DNA of 64,000 nt from Geitlerinema sp. PCC 9228 (GTDB lineage: Bacteria; Cyanobacteriota; Cyanobacteriia; Cyanobacteriales; PCC-9228): the NCBI RefSeq assembly GCF_001870905.1, contig NZ_LNDC01000094.1, positions 1 to 64,000 of the forward strand, written 5' to 3'. The translations under genes were made by a program, and so were the position numbers. The first letter of the stretch is position 1. Every line of letters starts with the position of its first letter. Under the pieces are notes generated by a model. That model was not told where the DNA came from. It ran no database searches and saw only the letters and a program-made list of their open reading frames with translations. Below, in pieces: positions 28,154 through 36,273 of this stretch.

Positions 28154-28305
28154 AATCAAGATTTTTTGAATTTGGGATAGAGGCTAGGGACTAGGGAATA
28201 GAGATGGAAATGGCAGATACCGAGTTGGCTCGGCTGTCCGTCTCTACTCTCTATTGCCTATTCTCTACTCCCAACCAATCAAGTTACCTCTACAGGTGAA
28301 TGCGT

Positions 28306-28602
28306 ATGGATCTTGCTCTTGAACCCCACGAACTGGAAAATTTGGCCAATCGGTTCAAAATCTTGAGCGAACCGAGTCGCCTCCAAATCCTGTCTGCTAT
28401 TTGCAACGGCGAATGTAAAGTACAAGAAATTTGCGATCGCACTGGCTTATCCCAAGCCAACGTATCCAAACACTTACATTTGCTCAAAAATGCCGGTGTG
28501 GTGGCTTGTCGCCGCGTGGGGGTATGCCGGTACTACCGAGTGATCGACCCGGATTTGCTCACTTTATGCATGAGAGCCCGCCAAAAGTCACAACCTTCCT
28601 AG
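28306..28602 (+). CDS. ArsR-family winged-helix repressor, SqrR/BigR-like
   Basis: About 98 residues from MDLALEPHELENL. The ATG at 28306 is preferred to that at 28300 because CAGGTG lies at a proper distance. The winged helix is clear: SEPSRLQILSAI, VQEICDRTGLSQANVSKHLHLL as the recognition helix, and a wing GVCRYYRV. It holds six cysteines (C33, C37, C43, C68, C74, C88). C33 and C88 fall near the two positions that form a per/polysulfide bridge in SqrR/BigR, so reactive-sulfur sensing is inferred from alignment by eye and from the neighbouring sqr. A metal role is not excluded given the extra Cys. Confidence 0.85.
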   Translation: MDLALEPHELENLANRFKILSEPSRLQILSAICNGECKVQEICDRTGLSQANVSKHLHLLKNAGVVACRRVGVCRYYRVIDPDLLTLCMRARQKSQPS

Positions 28603-28802
28603 CCTTCTTAAATTAAGCGGCTGCCAGCTCCCATTCGCGCTGGAAAACCAAACGAATGGAGAAGGGACAGGAGTTGGGGAATTCCCACATCCTGTGCCAC
28701 CAAAGGACAAATGACCAACAATCTTCACAAATTCTAAATATCCGAATCGCAGTTCGTAGCTACCACGTATCGTAGCGGCGCTGACATAAAGAGGAAGTAA
28801 TC

Positions 28803-30158
28803 ATGAGTAGTTCTTTACTACACCCATTTAACGGACAGAATATCTGGCGGCAAAGCCCCAAAATCGGGGCAGTCACGCTAATGACCTTGCTCGCTGTAGG
28901 CGGCGGTTGGTGGTGGTTTGCTAGCAGCCTACGTACGCCAGCCAACTCCAACCAAGTCGTTGCCCAAGAAGAACCAGAAACTATCTCCGTGGAAACCGGG
29001 GAAGTTACCGTCGATAAAACGGTGCAACAGCGCGTTCTCACCGGAAGCGTAGAAGCGGTGGATAGCGTGACACTCAGCAGTCGCGTTACCGGTAGGATCG
29101 AACAGCTCAATGTCGATGAGGGGGATTTGGTGAACGCCGGTGATTTGATTGCTAATGTTGATGTCGAGAGCATTCAAGCAAGGCAAAATCAGGCTCAGGC
29201 TGGTATCTCTCAAGCCCAATCAGCGGTTTCTATGGCACAGTTTACCAAACTAACCGCCCAATCCCAGAAAAACGAAGCCCAAGCGAAACTGGAAGAGTCT
29301 AGAGCCAAACTGCAAGAGGCACAAGCAGATTTGGAAGATGCCAAACTCGACCAGCGACGGATGCAAAATTTGGCCAGCCAGGGGGTGGTTAGTCAAGACC
29401 GCCTGGATAATGCCAATACCCGCGTCGAGATGACCCAAGCGCGGATCGAACAAATTAAGGCTAATATGGAGCAAGCGAAATCTGCCATTGACCAGGCAGA
29501 TGCTCAAATGCAACAAGCCCAAGCTCAGGTCGAACAAGCTCAAGCTCAGGTACAAGCAGCCCGAGCTGAGGTGGAACGAACCCAAGCCGATTTGGATTAC
29601 GGTCGCGTGGTGGCTCCTTTTGATGGTGTGATTACCAAAAAACACGCTGCTGTTGGTTCTATGGTGGGCGAGTTTTTAGCACAGCCCATTGTTACCATTG
29701 AAAGGAGCGATCGCTTGTGGTTTACCGTGCAAGTTCCCGAATCTCTCATCGATAGCATTCGGGTTGGTCAAAATATCGACGTACAAATTGATGCCATTAA
29801 CGATACGGTGGCTGGTACGGTAGACCAGATCGTTTCTTCCGCCGACCCCAACTCTCGCAGTTTCCAGGCGAAAATTACCATCGAACCCACACAAAATGTG
29901 ATTCCGGGTATGTTCGGTCGCATCCGGCTACAAAAATCGGGAGATATTGAGACTTTGGTGGTTCCCCAAGCGGCGGTTGTAGAACGTTTGGGCATTACTG
30001 GGGTATACCAGGTAGTGGATGGAAAAGCACAGTTCACTAAAATTACTCCTGGGGCTGAAGAAGAAGGAAAAGTGGAAGTATTCTCCGGTCTGGAAAAAGG
30101 CGATCGCGTGGTTCTCAATCCGCCAGAAAAAATCAAAGACGGTATGCTAGTCAGATAG
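28803..30158 (+). CDS. HlyD/RND periplasmic adaptor protein
   Basis: The product is 451 residues, preceded by AGAGGAAG. One membrane anchor at about 20-40 (IGAVTLMTLLAVGGGWWWF), a lipoyl half-motif (SRVTGRIEQLNVDEGDLV), a long Gln/Ala-rich coiled coil (about 115-260, with EQAQAQV repeats), the second lipoyl half (DYGRVVAPFDGVITKKHAAVG) and beta-barrel plus membrane-proximal domains. Such adaptors link an inner-membrane RND or ABC pump to an outer-membrane channel. No pump gene follows in this window, so the partner must be encoded elsewhere. Position after sqr and arsR suggests a sulfide-related export role, which is inference. Confidence 0.85.
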   Translation: MSSSLLHPFNGQNIWRQSPKIGAVTLMTLLAVGGGWWWFASSLRTPANSNQVVAQEEPETISVETGEVTVDKTVQQRVLTGSVEAVDSVTLSSRVTGRIEQLNVDEGDLVNAGDLIANVDVESIQARQNQAQAGISQAQSAVSMAQFTKLTAQSQKNEAQAKLEESRAKLQEAQADLEDAKLDQRRMQNLASQGVVSQDRLDNANTRVEMTQARIEQIKANMEQAKSAIDQADAQMQQAQAQVEQAQAQVQAARAEVERTQADLDYGRVVAPFDGVITKKHAAVGSMVGEFLAQPIVTIERSDRLWFTVQVPESLIDSIRVGQNIDVQIDAINDTVAGTVDQIVSSADPNSRSFQAKITIEPTQNVIPGMFGRIRLQKSGDIETLVVPQAAVVERLGITGVYQVVDGKAQFTKITPGAEEEGKVEVFSGLEKGDRVVLNPPEKIKDGMLVR

Positions 30159-30270
30159 ATGATGCAACCGAACCTGGTGGGTGGGTTTTCTACCTATACA
30201 AGTTTATGTTTATTGAGTAATGTAGTCTACGACCAACCCAGTGCCGCCTAGTACTACCAACGAGGTGACT

Positions 30271-30888
30271 ATGTTTGCATCTTTTATCCGCCTGCTGTTC
30301 GTACTATCCGCCGCCTTTTTCCTGTGGTTGGGTTCGCCTGCTGCGATACAAGCCCAAACCCAAACCCCTCCCAATCCCGAAGAAATTGGCAATATTGCCC
30401 GGGAAATAGAAGCTCTCGACCAAATGCGCTCTCAGTTGGCTTCTACTATTGAAGATATGGAAGGTAAGCCCACCATGCAGACCATGAAAGAAGTCTGCGC
30501 GCCGGTGGGCAAACGTGCCAAGCAACTGAGCCAAGAAAATATCTGGAATGTCAAGCAAGTTGCGGATAAATACCGCAATCCCAACCACGCTCCGGCTACC
30601 CCAGAAGCGCAAGAGGCGCTCGATGCTTTTCGCCAGAACCCGAACTTAATTTCTTACTGGCAAAAAGAAGAGCTGCATGGAGAACCCGGTTTGCGCTACT
30701 ATCGTCGCATTAATGTCGAACCGGCTTGTTTGGCTTGCCACGGCGATGCTGAATCTCGTCCCGATTTCGTGAAAAAAGGATATCCTGAAGATTTAGCCTT
30801 CAATTTTGAAGTAGGCGATTTGCGCGGTATGTATGCAGTGTTCTTGCCTGAAGACGTACAAGCAGGATTGCAAGAGGCTGTGAAGTAA
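30271..30888 (+). CDS. Tll0287-like (DUF3365) periplasmic haem protein
   Basis: The product is 205 residues from MFASFIRLLFVLS (an ATG-less extension to 30241 starts with GTG and is rejected). A signal peptide ends near AIQAQ (26-29). The Tll0287-like/DUF3365 domain follows, with C76 (KEVCAPVG) and a C-type haem site C153-L-A-C156-H157 (ACLACHGDA). The best known member binds haem with a Cys/His ligand pair and is thought to sense redox state or small molecules in the periplasm. It is followed by a terminator at 30940. Grouped with sqr/arsR, it could be a sulfide- or redox-sensing component (inference). Confidence 0.85.
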   Translation: MFASFIRLLFVLSAAFFLWLGSPAAIQAQTQTPPNPEEIGNIAREIEALDQMRSQLASTIEDMEGKPTMQTMKEVCAPVGKRAKQLSQENIWNVKQVADKYRNPNHAPATPEAQEALDAFRQNPNLISYWQKEELHGEPGLRYYRRINVEPACLACHGDAESRPDFVKKGYPEDLAFNFEVGDLRGMYAVFLPEDVQAGLQEAVK

Positions 30889-30939
30889 TATCTACAAGCA
30901 ACTAACTCTATCAATCAATAGAGAAATTTAGAGTTTGCT

Positions 30940-30969
30940 GGGTGGGCAGTCGAGGTGCCCGCCCCTTTT
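30940..30969 (+). terminator. Rho-independent terminator after the haem protein gene
   Basis: GGGTGGGCA (30940-30948) pairs with TGCCCGCCC (30956-30964), one wobble, 7-base loop, followed by CTTTT. It closes the transcript of the sulfide module. Confidence 0.65.
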
Positions 30970-31105
30970 GATCCCCTAGGGGGAAAAGGGAAAAACACGA
31001 GAAGTTTTCGCCTTAGCCTGGGGGCTTTATCGGGTTTTTGCAGTACGGATTTGGCATTAATTATTCAGTTGAATTATTCAGTACCAAAAAAAATTTACCG
31101 CCCTA

Positions 31106-31134
31106 TAGACAAAAAAGTTGGGATGAGGTATAAT
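31106..31134 (+). promoter_or_regulatory. sigma70-type promoter of unit 1
   Basis: TAGACA (31106-31111), a 17-base spacer and a perfect TATAAT (31129-31134). The predicted transcription start is near 31141. Unit 2 keeps both hexamers and the spacing although the spacer bases differ. Confidence 0.75.
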
Positions 31135-31140
31135 AGGTAA

Positions 31141-31305
31141 TACATAGGGCGAGGGGACTCGCTGTAAAGAAGGGGGAGTTGAATGGGACACTCTAACCCA
31201 AACATCTAACCTGCTCGAAAATATTTTTATTATTTTTGCCCTGCCTAGATGTTTGAGCAAAGGAACCTCAACCAGAACCTTCCCCTCCGCTAGGGGGTTT
31301 GAAAA
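31141..31305 (+). ncRNA. candidate small RNA / mini-ORF unit 1
   Basis: From the predicted start the transcript has a hairpin GCGAG-GGGA-CTCGC (31150-31163), a strong AGGGGGAG ribosome site, an 8-codon ORF (31183-31209), and a long-range stem CAAACATCTA / TAGATGTTTG (31197-31206 with 31246-31255) whose 5' arm covers the last ORF codons. Then comes CCCCT-ccgct-AGGGG with a T-rich tail (about 31282-31320) as possible terminator. About 118 bases of it recur in unit 2 with three substitutions. I do not match it to a known RNA family. Confidence 0.5.
31183..31209 (+). CDS. candidate 8-codon ORF (MGHSNPNI), unit 1
   Basis: ATG follows AGGGGGAG by four bases and is followed by seven sense codons and TAA. 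The peptide would be MGHSNPNI. In unit 2 the single base change inside the ORF (TCT to TCC, Ser) is silent. Such a short ORF could be a regulatory leader or a genuine micropeptide; it may also be chance. Evidence is limited to the ribosome site and the two-copy comparison. Confidence 0.4.
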   Translation: MGHSNPNI

Positions 31306-31553
31306 ATTTTCCTTTTTGATGAGAAAAAAAGAAATGAGGGAAAATTGGCTTCCTAGCTAAGCCAGAATTGTTATGTTTAAATCATACCAAGCTCGTCCCG
31401 TTTTGTCAAGTTTTTCCTGTCCCATCCGGCGAGGGGATAAGGAAGTAGCGCGTCGAAAACCTTCTCAACGGAAAAAGCCTCCTCCAGCCAGAACCAGATT
31501 CTTCTGGTAGGGATCTGCTTGTACGGAAAATAGCGATCGCTGCCACAGCCAAG

Positions 31554-31582
31554 TAGACAAATCAATTAGAATGCCCTATAAT
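31554..31582 (+). promoter_or_regulatory. sigma70-type promoter of unit 2
   Basis: TAGACA (31554-31559), 17-base spacer, TATAAT (31577-31582). The hexamers and spacing equal those of unit 1 while most spacer bases differ, which suggests selection on the promoter itself. Confidence 0.75.
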
Positions 31583-31588
31583 AGATGG

Positions 31589-31780
31589 TACATAGGGCGA
31601 GGGCACTCGCTGTAAAAAAGGGGGAGTTGAATGGGACACTCCAACCCAAACATCTAACCTGCTCGAAAATATTTTTATTATTTTTGCCCTGCCTAGATGT
31701 TTGAGCGAAACGTCTGCAAAAAACTGCTGTTTCCCCGAACGGGCAGGGAGGAAAAAATTTTCCTTTGCACCAAGGTTCTA
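31589..31780 (+). ncRNA. candidate small RNA / mini-ORF unit 2
   Basis: Second copy of the unit: hairpin GCGAG-GGCA-CTCGC in which only the loop differs from unit 1, the GGGGGAG site, the 8-codon ORF, the CAAACATCTA / TAGATGTTTG stem (31645-31654 with 31694-31703), then CCC-GAAC-GGG and GGAAAAAATTTTCC near 31733-31765. Downstream of the stem the two units differ until the GAAAAATTTTCCTTT tail. Confidence 0.5.
31631..31657 (+). CDS. candidate 8-codon ORF (MGHSNPNI), unit 2
   Basis: Same peptide as in unit 1, with a silent TCC codon. The ribosome site GGGGGAG lies four bases before ATG. Real translation is untested. Confidence 0.4.
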   Translation: MGHSNPNI

Positions 31781-32125
31781 TAAAATTGCCTATATACCAT
31801 TTACTATACCACAATAAACAACTTTTATCAAGAGTTCTAGCAACTGTCAGCCCCAGATTTGGTGCCAGATATGGAAACCAGACAACGATATTGCCGTAAA
31901 TATACGGATGCTAGGGGACAAAAGCAGCAACCATAATGAATAACAATTGAAGTGTCAGAATAGTTGGGAAAAGAATCAACTAGGAGGGGATGGTTATTGG
32001 CAATGGTGGGAAACGAACAAAAGCGGCGAAAAATTGTCGCACCCATTCTCCACCGCCAGACATTCTACCTTCTACCTGTCAGGCATATCCCCAACTCTGG
32101 TTGAGGAAACAATTCAAACGTAGCT

Positions 32126-34768
32126 ATGGTCGAACCATCATCCCAGCAAGAGCAAGCAAGATGGCGGCAGTTCCTAGCTGCCAGTCCTGCTGTTATTTAT
32201 AGCATGGATACCAATCCACCGCATGGGCTGAACTTTGTCAGCGAAAATATCGCTTCTAAATTAGGATATAACGTAGAAGAATGCCTGCAAGACCCCCATT
32301 TCTGGTATCAAAGTATCCACCCAGAAGATTTTCCCCAAGTGGTTGGTAGCTGGAATGGGGAAATACCACCGCAAACGCCTATCAAAGCCAAAAGCGGAAC
32401 GCAGGCATATCGCTTGCGCCGGCGCGACGGTTCTTATTGTTGGATTCGCGATGAATGGCAGACGATAGAAAACGAAACTGGCACTCCCTCGGAAATTATT
32501 GGTTCTTGGCTGCCACTGGAATGCTCTTGGGAAATGCCAGAAACCTGTCAGGATTGTTCCAAGTTTCCCACCGCAGGCAAATTTTTCCAACTTTCCTTGG
32601 ATTTATTTTGCGTTTTAAATTTCCAAGGGGTGTTTTTGCAAGTCAACCCAGCGGTAACGAGAATCCTGGGATATCAGCCGGAAGAATTTTGCCAGAAAGC
32701 ACTACCAGAGTTGGTTCATCCCGATGATTGGGAAGAAACCAACAACAAAGGTAAGGAACTGTTGGAAACGGAAAAGCTGACTACCTTTGAAAATCGCTAC
32801 CGGCATGTTGATGGCAGTTACCGGTGGCTGTCTTGGAGTGCGATCGCGGTACCGGAAGAACAAGTTATCTACGCCATTGCAAGAGATATTACCAAAGATA
32901 AGGAAGTGGAACAAGCCAAAGACCGACTGGAAGCGTTGGTAGAAGCCACCACGGACTTTGTAGGGATTTCCGATCCTGCCGGACATCCCTATTATATCAA
33001 TACAGCGGGACGGCGCATGTTGGGATTGTCACCAGAAGAAGATATCACCCAACAGCATATCAGCGACTACTACGCACCCCAAGTACGGCAAACAGCGTTT
33101 GAAAGTGCCATTCCCATTGCCGAACAGCAGCAAGTCTGGCATGGGGAAAGTGAATTTGTCGATCGCTACGGCAATATTATTCCGGTATCGCAAGTAATTA
33201 CCGCCCACAAAGACCGGCAAGGGAATATTGAATTTTATGCTACCATAGCGCGGGATATTCGCGATCGCAAAACCATTGAAAATTCCCTGCGGTGGCAAGA
33301 AGAACAGTTGCGTAAAAAAGCACAAAAAGAAGCACTTTTAAATCGCATCACCAATCAAATCCGCCAATCCCTTGACTTAGATACGGTTTTAGAAACTGCC
33401 GTTCGCTCCGTTCGCCATCTCTTGCAAGTCGATCGCTGCGGTTTTCTTTGGTACGAACCGGGAAATGGCGAGAATTTGCCAGTTTGGAACTGTGTCAAAG
33501 AAGCGAAATCTCCAGAAAAGGGCAGTAATCTGGGCATCTACCCGGCTAGTGGGGATAATTTTCTGACTCAAAAATGCCTTCATTTGGAAGTGGTGCAAGT
33601 AGACGATACCAACCAACTGGAAGCCGAACTGACGCTATCAGCGCAAAAAATGCTGAAACGCTGGCACATGCGAGCGTTTCTTGCCGTACCCACCATCACC
33701 CAGCAAGGGGAAATTGGTATTATTGGGTGCATTCAGGAAGACAAACCGCGAAGTTGGCAAGTTTGGGAAACAGAAATTTTGCTATCGGTGTGCGATTGTT
33801 TGAACATTGCGATTTCCCAAGCCACCCTTTACCAAAAAAGCCAAGAATCGGCCAAAGTTGCTTCCCAACACGCCTTGCAACTGGAACATACCCTCAACGA
33901 ACTGCAACGTACCCAAACCCAACTAATCCACAACGAAAAAATGGCTGGTTTGGGACAGCTTGTGGCGGGAATTGCTCACGAAATCAACAATCCCGTTAAT
34001 TTTATCTACGGCAACATTACGCATGCTCAGGAATATACCAGCGAACTGATTAATTGGTTGCAGCACTACCAAAAGCTTGACTGGGAAAATGCCCTACCCG
34101 AGGGAGACTTGGCTGGAAGCGATTTGAATTTTATTATCGATGATTTTCCCAAATTGATTCACTCTATGCAAGTGGGGGCAGAACGAATTCGGGATATTGT
34201 GCGATCGCTGCGTACTTTTTCGCGCCTCGACGAAGCCTACTGGAAAGAAGTAGACTTGCACGAAGGGTTGGAAAGTACCCTCACCATTTTACACCACCGC
34301 CTCACGGAAAAATGCGATCGCCCGGAAATTGAGATCGTACGCAACTATGGAGATTTGCCTGCCATCGGCTGCTATGCCAACCAACTCAACCAAGTATTTG
34401 TCAACCTACTCACCAACAGCATCGATGCTTTGGAAACTGCCTACCAGAAAAACCAAAAAGATAGCTTGCAAATCGATATTATTACCCGTTTAGCTGACGA
34501 TTGGGTGGAAATCGAACTGGCAGATAACGGCATGGGAATGACAGAAGCAGTACAAAAACACCTATTCGATCCCTTTTTCACCACCAAACCAGTGGGGAAA
34601 GGAACGGGATTGGGATTGTCGATTGCCTATCAAATTATCACCGAACTGCACCAAGGAGAATTACAATATTCTTCATCTGTAGGAGAGGGCACCACATTTA
34701 CCATTCGGATTCCCCTTCAGCAACAGCCCCACCATAACCCAAACAACAACGAATCTTCCCCATCATGA
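32126..34768 (+). CDS. multi-PAS/GAF sensor histidine kinase
   Basis: The product is 880 residues: three PAS domains (about 15-130, 150-260, 265-385), a GAF domain (400-565), a short coiled coil with QLIHNEKMAGLGQLVAGIAH, H-box His618 (AGIAHEINNPVNF) and an HATPase domain (about 725-865) with N-box NQVFVNLLTNSIDAL, DNGMGM and GKGTGLGLSI. It is soluble, with no membrane segment. The GAF lacks an obvious bilin Cys, so the signal is unknown. Its last four bases (ATGA) overlap the start of the photolyase gene, which implies translational coupling and a shared transcript. No response regulator is adjacent. Confidence 0.9.
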   Translation: MVEPSSQQEQARWRQFLAASPAVIYSMDTNPPHGLNFVSENIASKLGYNVEECLQDPHFWYQSIHPEDFPQVVGSWNGEIPPQTPIKAKSGTQAYRLRRRDGSYCWIRDEWQTIENETGTPSEIIGSWLPLECSWEMPETCQDCSKFPTAGKFFQLSLDLFCVLNFQGVFLQVNPAVTRILGYQPEEFCQKALPELVHPDDWEETNNKGKELLETEKLTTFENRYRHVDGSYRWLSWSAIAVPEEQVIYAIARDITKDKEVEQAKDRLEALVEATTDFVGISDPAGHPYYINTAGRRMLGLSPEEDITQQHISDYYAPQVRQTAFESAIPIAEQQQVWHGESEFVDRYGNIIPVSQVITAHKDRQGNIEFYATIARDIRDRKTIENSLRWQEEQLRKKAQKEALLNRITNQIRQSLDLDTVLETAVRSVRHLLQVDRCGFLWYEPGNGENLPVWNCVKEAKSPEKGSNLGIYPASGDNFLTQKCLHLEVVQVDDTNQLEAELTLSAQKMLKRWHMRAFLAVPTITQQGEIGIIGCIQEDKPRSWQVWETEILLSVCDCLNIAISQATLYQKSQESAKVASQHALQLEHTLNELQRTQTQLIHNEKMAGLGQLVAGIAHEINNPVNFIYGNITHAQEYTSELINWLQHYQKLDWENALPEGDLAGSDLNFIIDDFPKLIHSMQVGAERIRDIVRSLRTFSRLDEAYWKEVDLHEGLESTLTILHHRLTEKCDRPEIEIVRNYGDLPAIGCYANQLNQVFVNLLTNSIDALETAYQKNQKDSLQIDIITRLADDWVEIELADNGMGMTEAVQKHLFDPFFTTKPVGKGTGLGLSIAYQIITELHQGELQYSSSVGEGTTFTIRIPLQQQPHHNPNNNESSPS

Positions 34769-36273
34769 CTACTGGTATTTGGATATTGGGTGACCAACTG
34801 CATCCCCAACAAACCGCACTCGCTACTCACTGGCACAACCGCCATCGGGTATCAGTTATTTTTATCGAATCTTTAGAGTACGCACAACAGCGTCCCTATC
34901 ACCAGCAAAAGCTAATTTTCATTTGGTCGGCTATGCGGCATTTTGCTGCCGAACTCCGCCAGCAAGGTTGGTCGGTCAGTTATTTTCCAGCAGCTGCTTG
35001 TTTTTTCGACCCTCTATCTCATTGGATTGAGGAAAATCAAATTAGCGAAATCTGGATGATGGCCCCTAGCGATCGCTCTTTTGCAGAAGCAATTTACCAA
35101 TTTCCCCTTCCTTGTAAAATTATATTTACCGAAAATAATAACTTTTTATGGAGTCGCGAAGAATTTACCCAATGGCAAAAAGGGGGTAAACGTTGGCTCA
35201 TGGAAGATTTTTACCGTCAAGGTAGGCGTAAATTCCAGATTTTAATGGCAAGCGATCGCCCAGTTGGCGGAACTTGGAACTTAGACAAAGAAAACCGTCG
35301 CCCTCCCAAAAAAGGAGAATCTTTACAAACACCGACTCCTTTAAGATTTATCCCTGACGAAATCACCCAATCGGTTATCGAACAAGTGAAGCACTTGCCT
35401 TTTCCCACCTACGGTTGGGCGGAACCGTTTGGCTGGGGGGTAACCAGAGAACAGGCATTGCAGGTACGCGATCGCTTTGTACGGGAAATTTTACCAACAT
35501 TTGGTCCTTACCAGGATGCCATGGTAACGGGGGAACCGACAATGTGGCATTCTTTGCTTTCAGTTTATTTAAATATTGGCTTGCTGCAGCCGCTGGAAGT
35601 GATTCGTGCTGCCGAAGAAGCTTACTACGAGCGAGATTTGCCTTTAAACAGCGTTGAGGGATTTATCCGACAAATTTTGGGCTGGCGGGAATACATGCAA
35701 GGAATTTATCAAACGTGGAATAGAGATTTTGCGACCATGAATTGGTTTCAACATACGCATCCTTTGCCGGATTTTTTCTGGGACAGCCAAAAAACGGAAA
35801 TGAATTGTTTGCGAGAGGTTCTGCAACAGGTAGAGAAAACGGGATACGCCCATCACATCCAGCGATTGATGGTTTTGGCTAATTTTGCCCTGATTGCTGG
35901 ATGCTCTCCTCAGGAGGTCAAAAATTGGTTTCACGCTGCTTTTATCGATGCCTACGATTGGGTAATGCAGACCAACGTGATGGGGATGGGGTTGTTTGCT
36001 GATGGCGGCGCGATCGCATCCAAACCCTATGCCGCCTCGGCCAATTATATAAATAAAATGAGCGATTATTGTCGGGGGTGCCAGTACAATCCGAAAAAGC
36101 GCATCGGTGAAGATGCTTGCCCTTTCAACTACCTATATTGGAACTTTTTGGAACGCCACCAAGAAAAATTGCGATCGCTGCATCGCATGGGAATGGTTCT
36201 CAAAAATCTCCACCGCATGTCCGAGTCGGAACGGGTTGCCATCCGCCAGCAAGCAGCGGAATTTCTCTCATAG
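34765..36273 (+). CDS. FeS-type bacterial cryptochrome/(6-4) photolyase
   Basis: The product is 502 residues of the photolyase-related FeS-BCP (CryPro/PhrB) class. The N-terminus TTGIWILGDQLHP begins the antenna domain. The FAD domain follows from about 215, with FIRQILGWREYM near 300. Four cysteines (C348, C436, C439, C452 in CRGC and DACPF) match the [4Fe-4S] ligands of PhrB (350/438/441/454), and YAHHIQRLMV places two His at 363-364, as in PhrB. The family repairs (6-4) photoproducts and some members signal in light. Here it is translationally coupled to a sensor kinase, which hints at a light-signalling role (inference). Confidence 0.9.
   Translation: MTTGIWILGDQLHPQQTALATHWHNRHRVSVIFIESLEYAQQRPYHQQKLIFIWSAMRHFAAELRQQGWSVSYFPAAACFFDPLSHWIEENQISEIWMMAPSDRSFAEAIYQFPLPCKIIFTENNNFLWSREEFTQWQKGGKRWLMEDFYRQGRRKFQILMASDRPVGGTWNLDKENRRPPKKGESLQTPTPLRFIPDEITQSVIEQVKHLPFPTYGWAEPFGWGVTREQALQVRDRFVREILPTFGPYQDAMVTGEPTMWHSLLSVYLNIGLLQPLEVIRAAEEAYYERDLPLNSVEGFIRQILGWREYMQGIYQTWNRDFATMNWFQHTHPLPDFFWDSQKTEMNCLREVLQQVEKTGYAHHIQRLMVLANFALIAGCSPQEVKNWFHAAFIDAYDWVMQTNVMGMGLFADGGAIASKPYAASANYINKMSDYCRGCQYNPKKRIGEDACPFNYLYWNFLERHQEKLRSLHRMGMVLKNLHRMSESERVAIRQQAAEFLS

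Larger units (their letters stand above)
30970..32125. other. 1.15-kb non-coding region carrying two repeat transcription units
   Basis: Apart from the duplicated promoter/mini-ORF units listed separately (31106-31300 and 31554-31780), I see no protein gene here. The 31300-31553 stretch between the units and 31790-32125 before the kinase gene show no recognisable feature. Longer ORFs in the region are not supported. Confidence 0.55.

Noticed and set aside
31377-31814. Minus-strand ORFs of 62 and 82 residues across the non-coding repeat region
   Set aside because: No ribosome site or family likeness; they overlap the plus-strand promoters and hairpins that explain the conservation.
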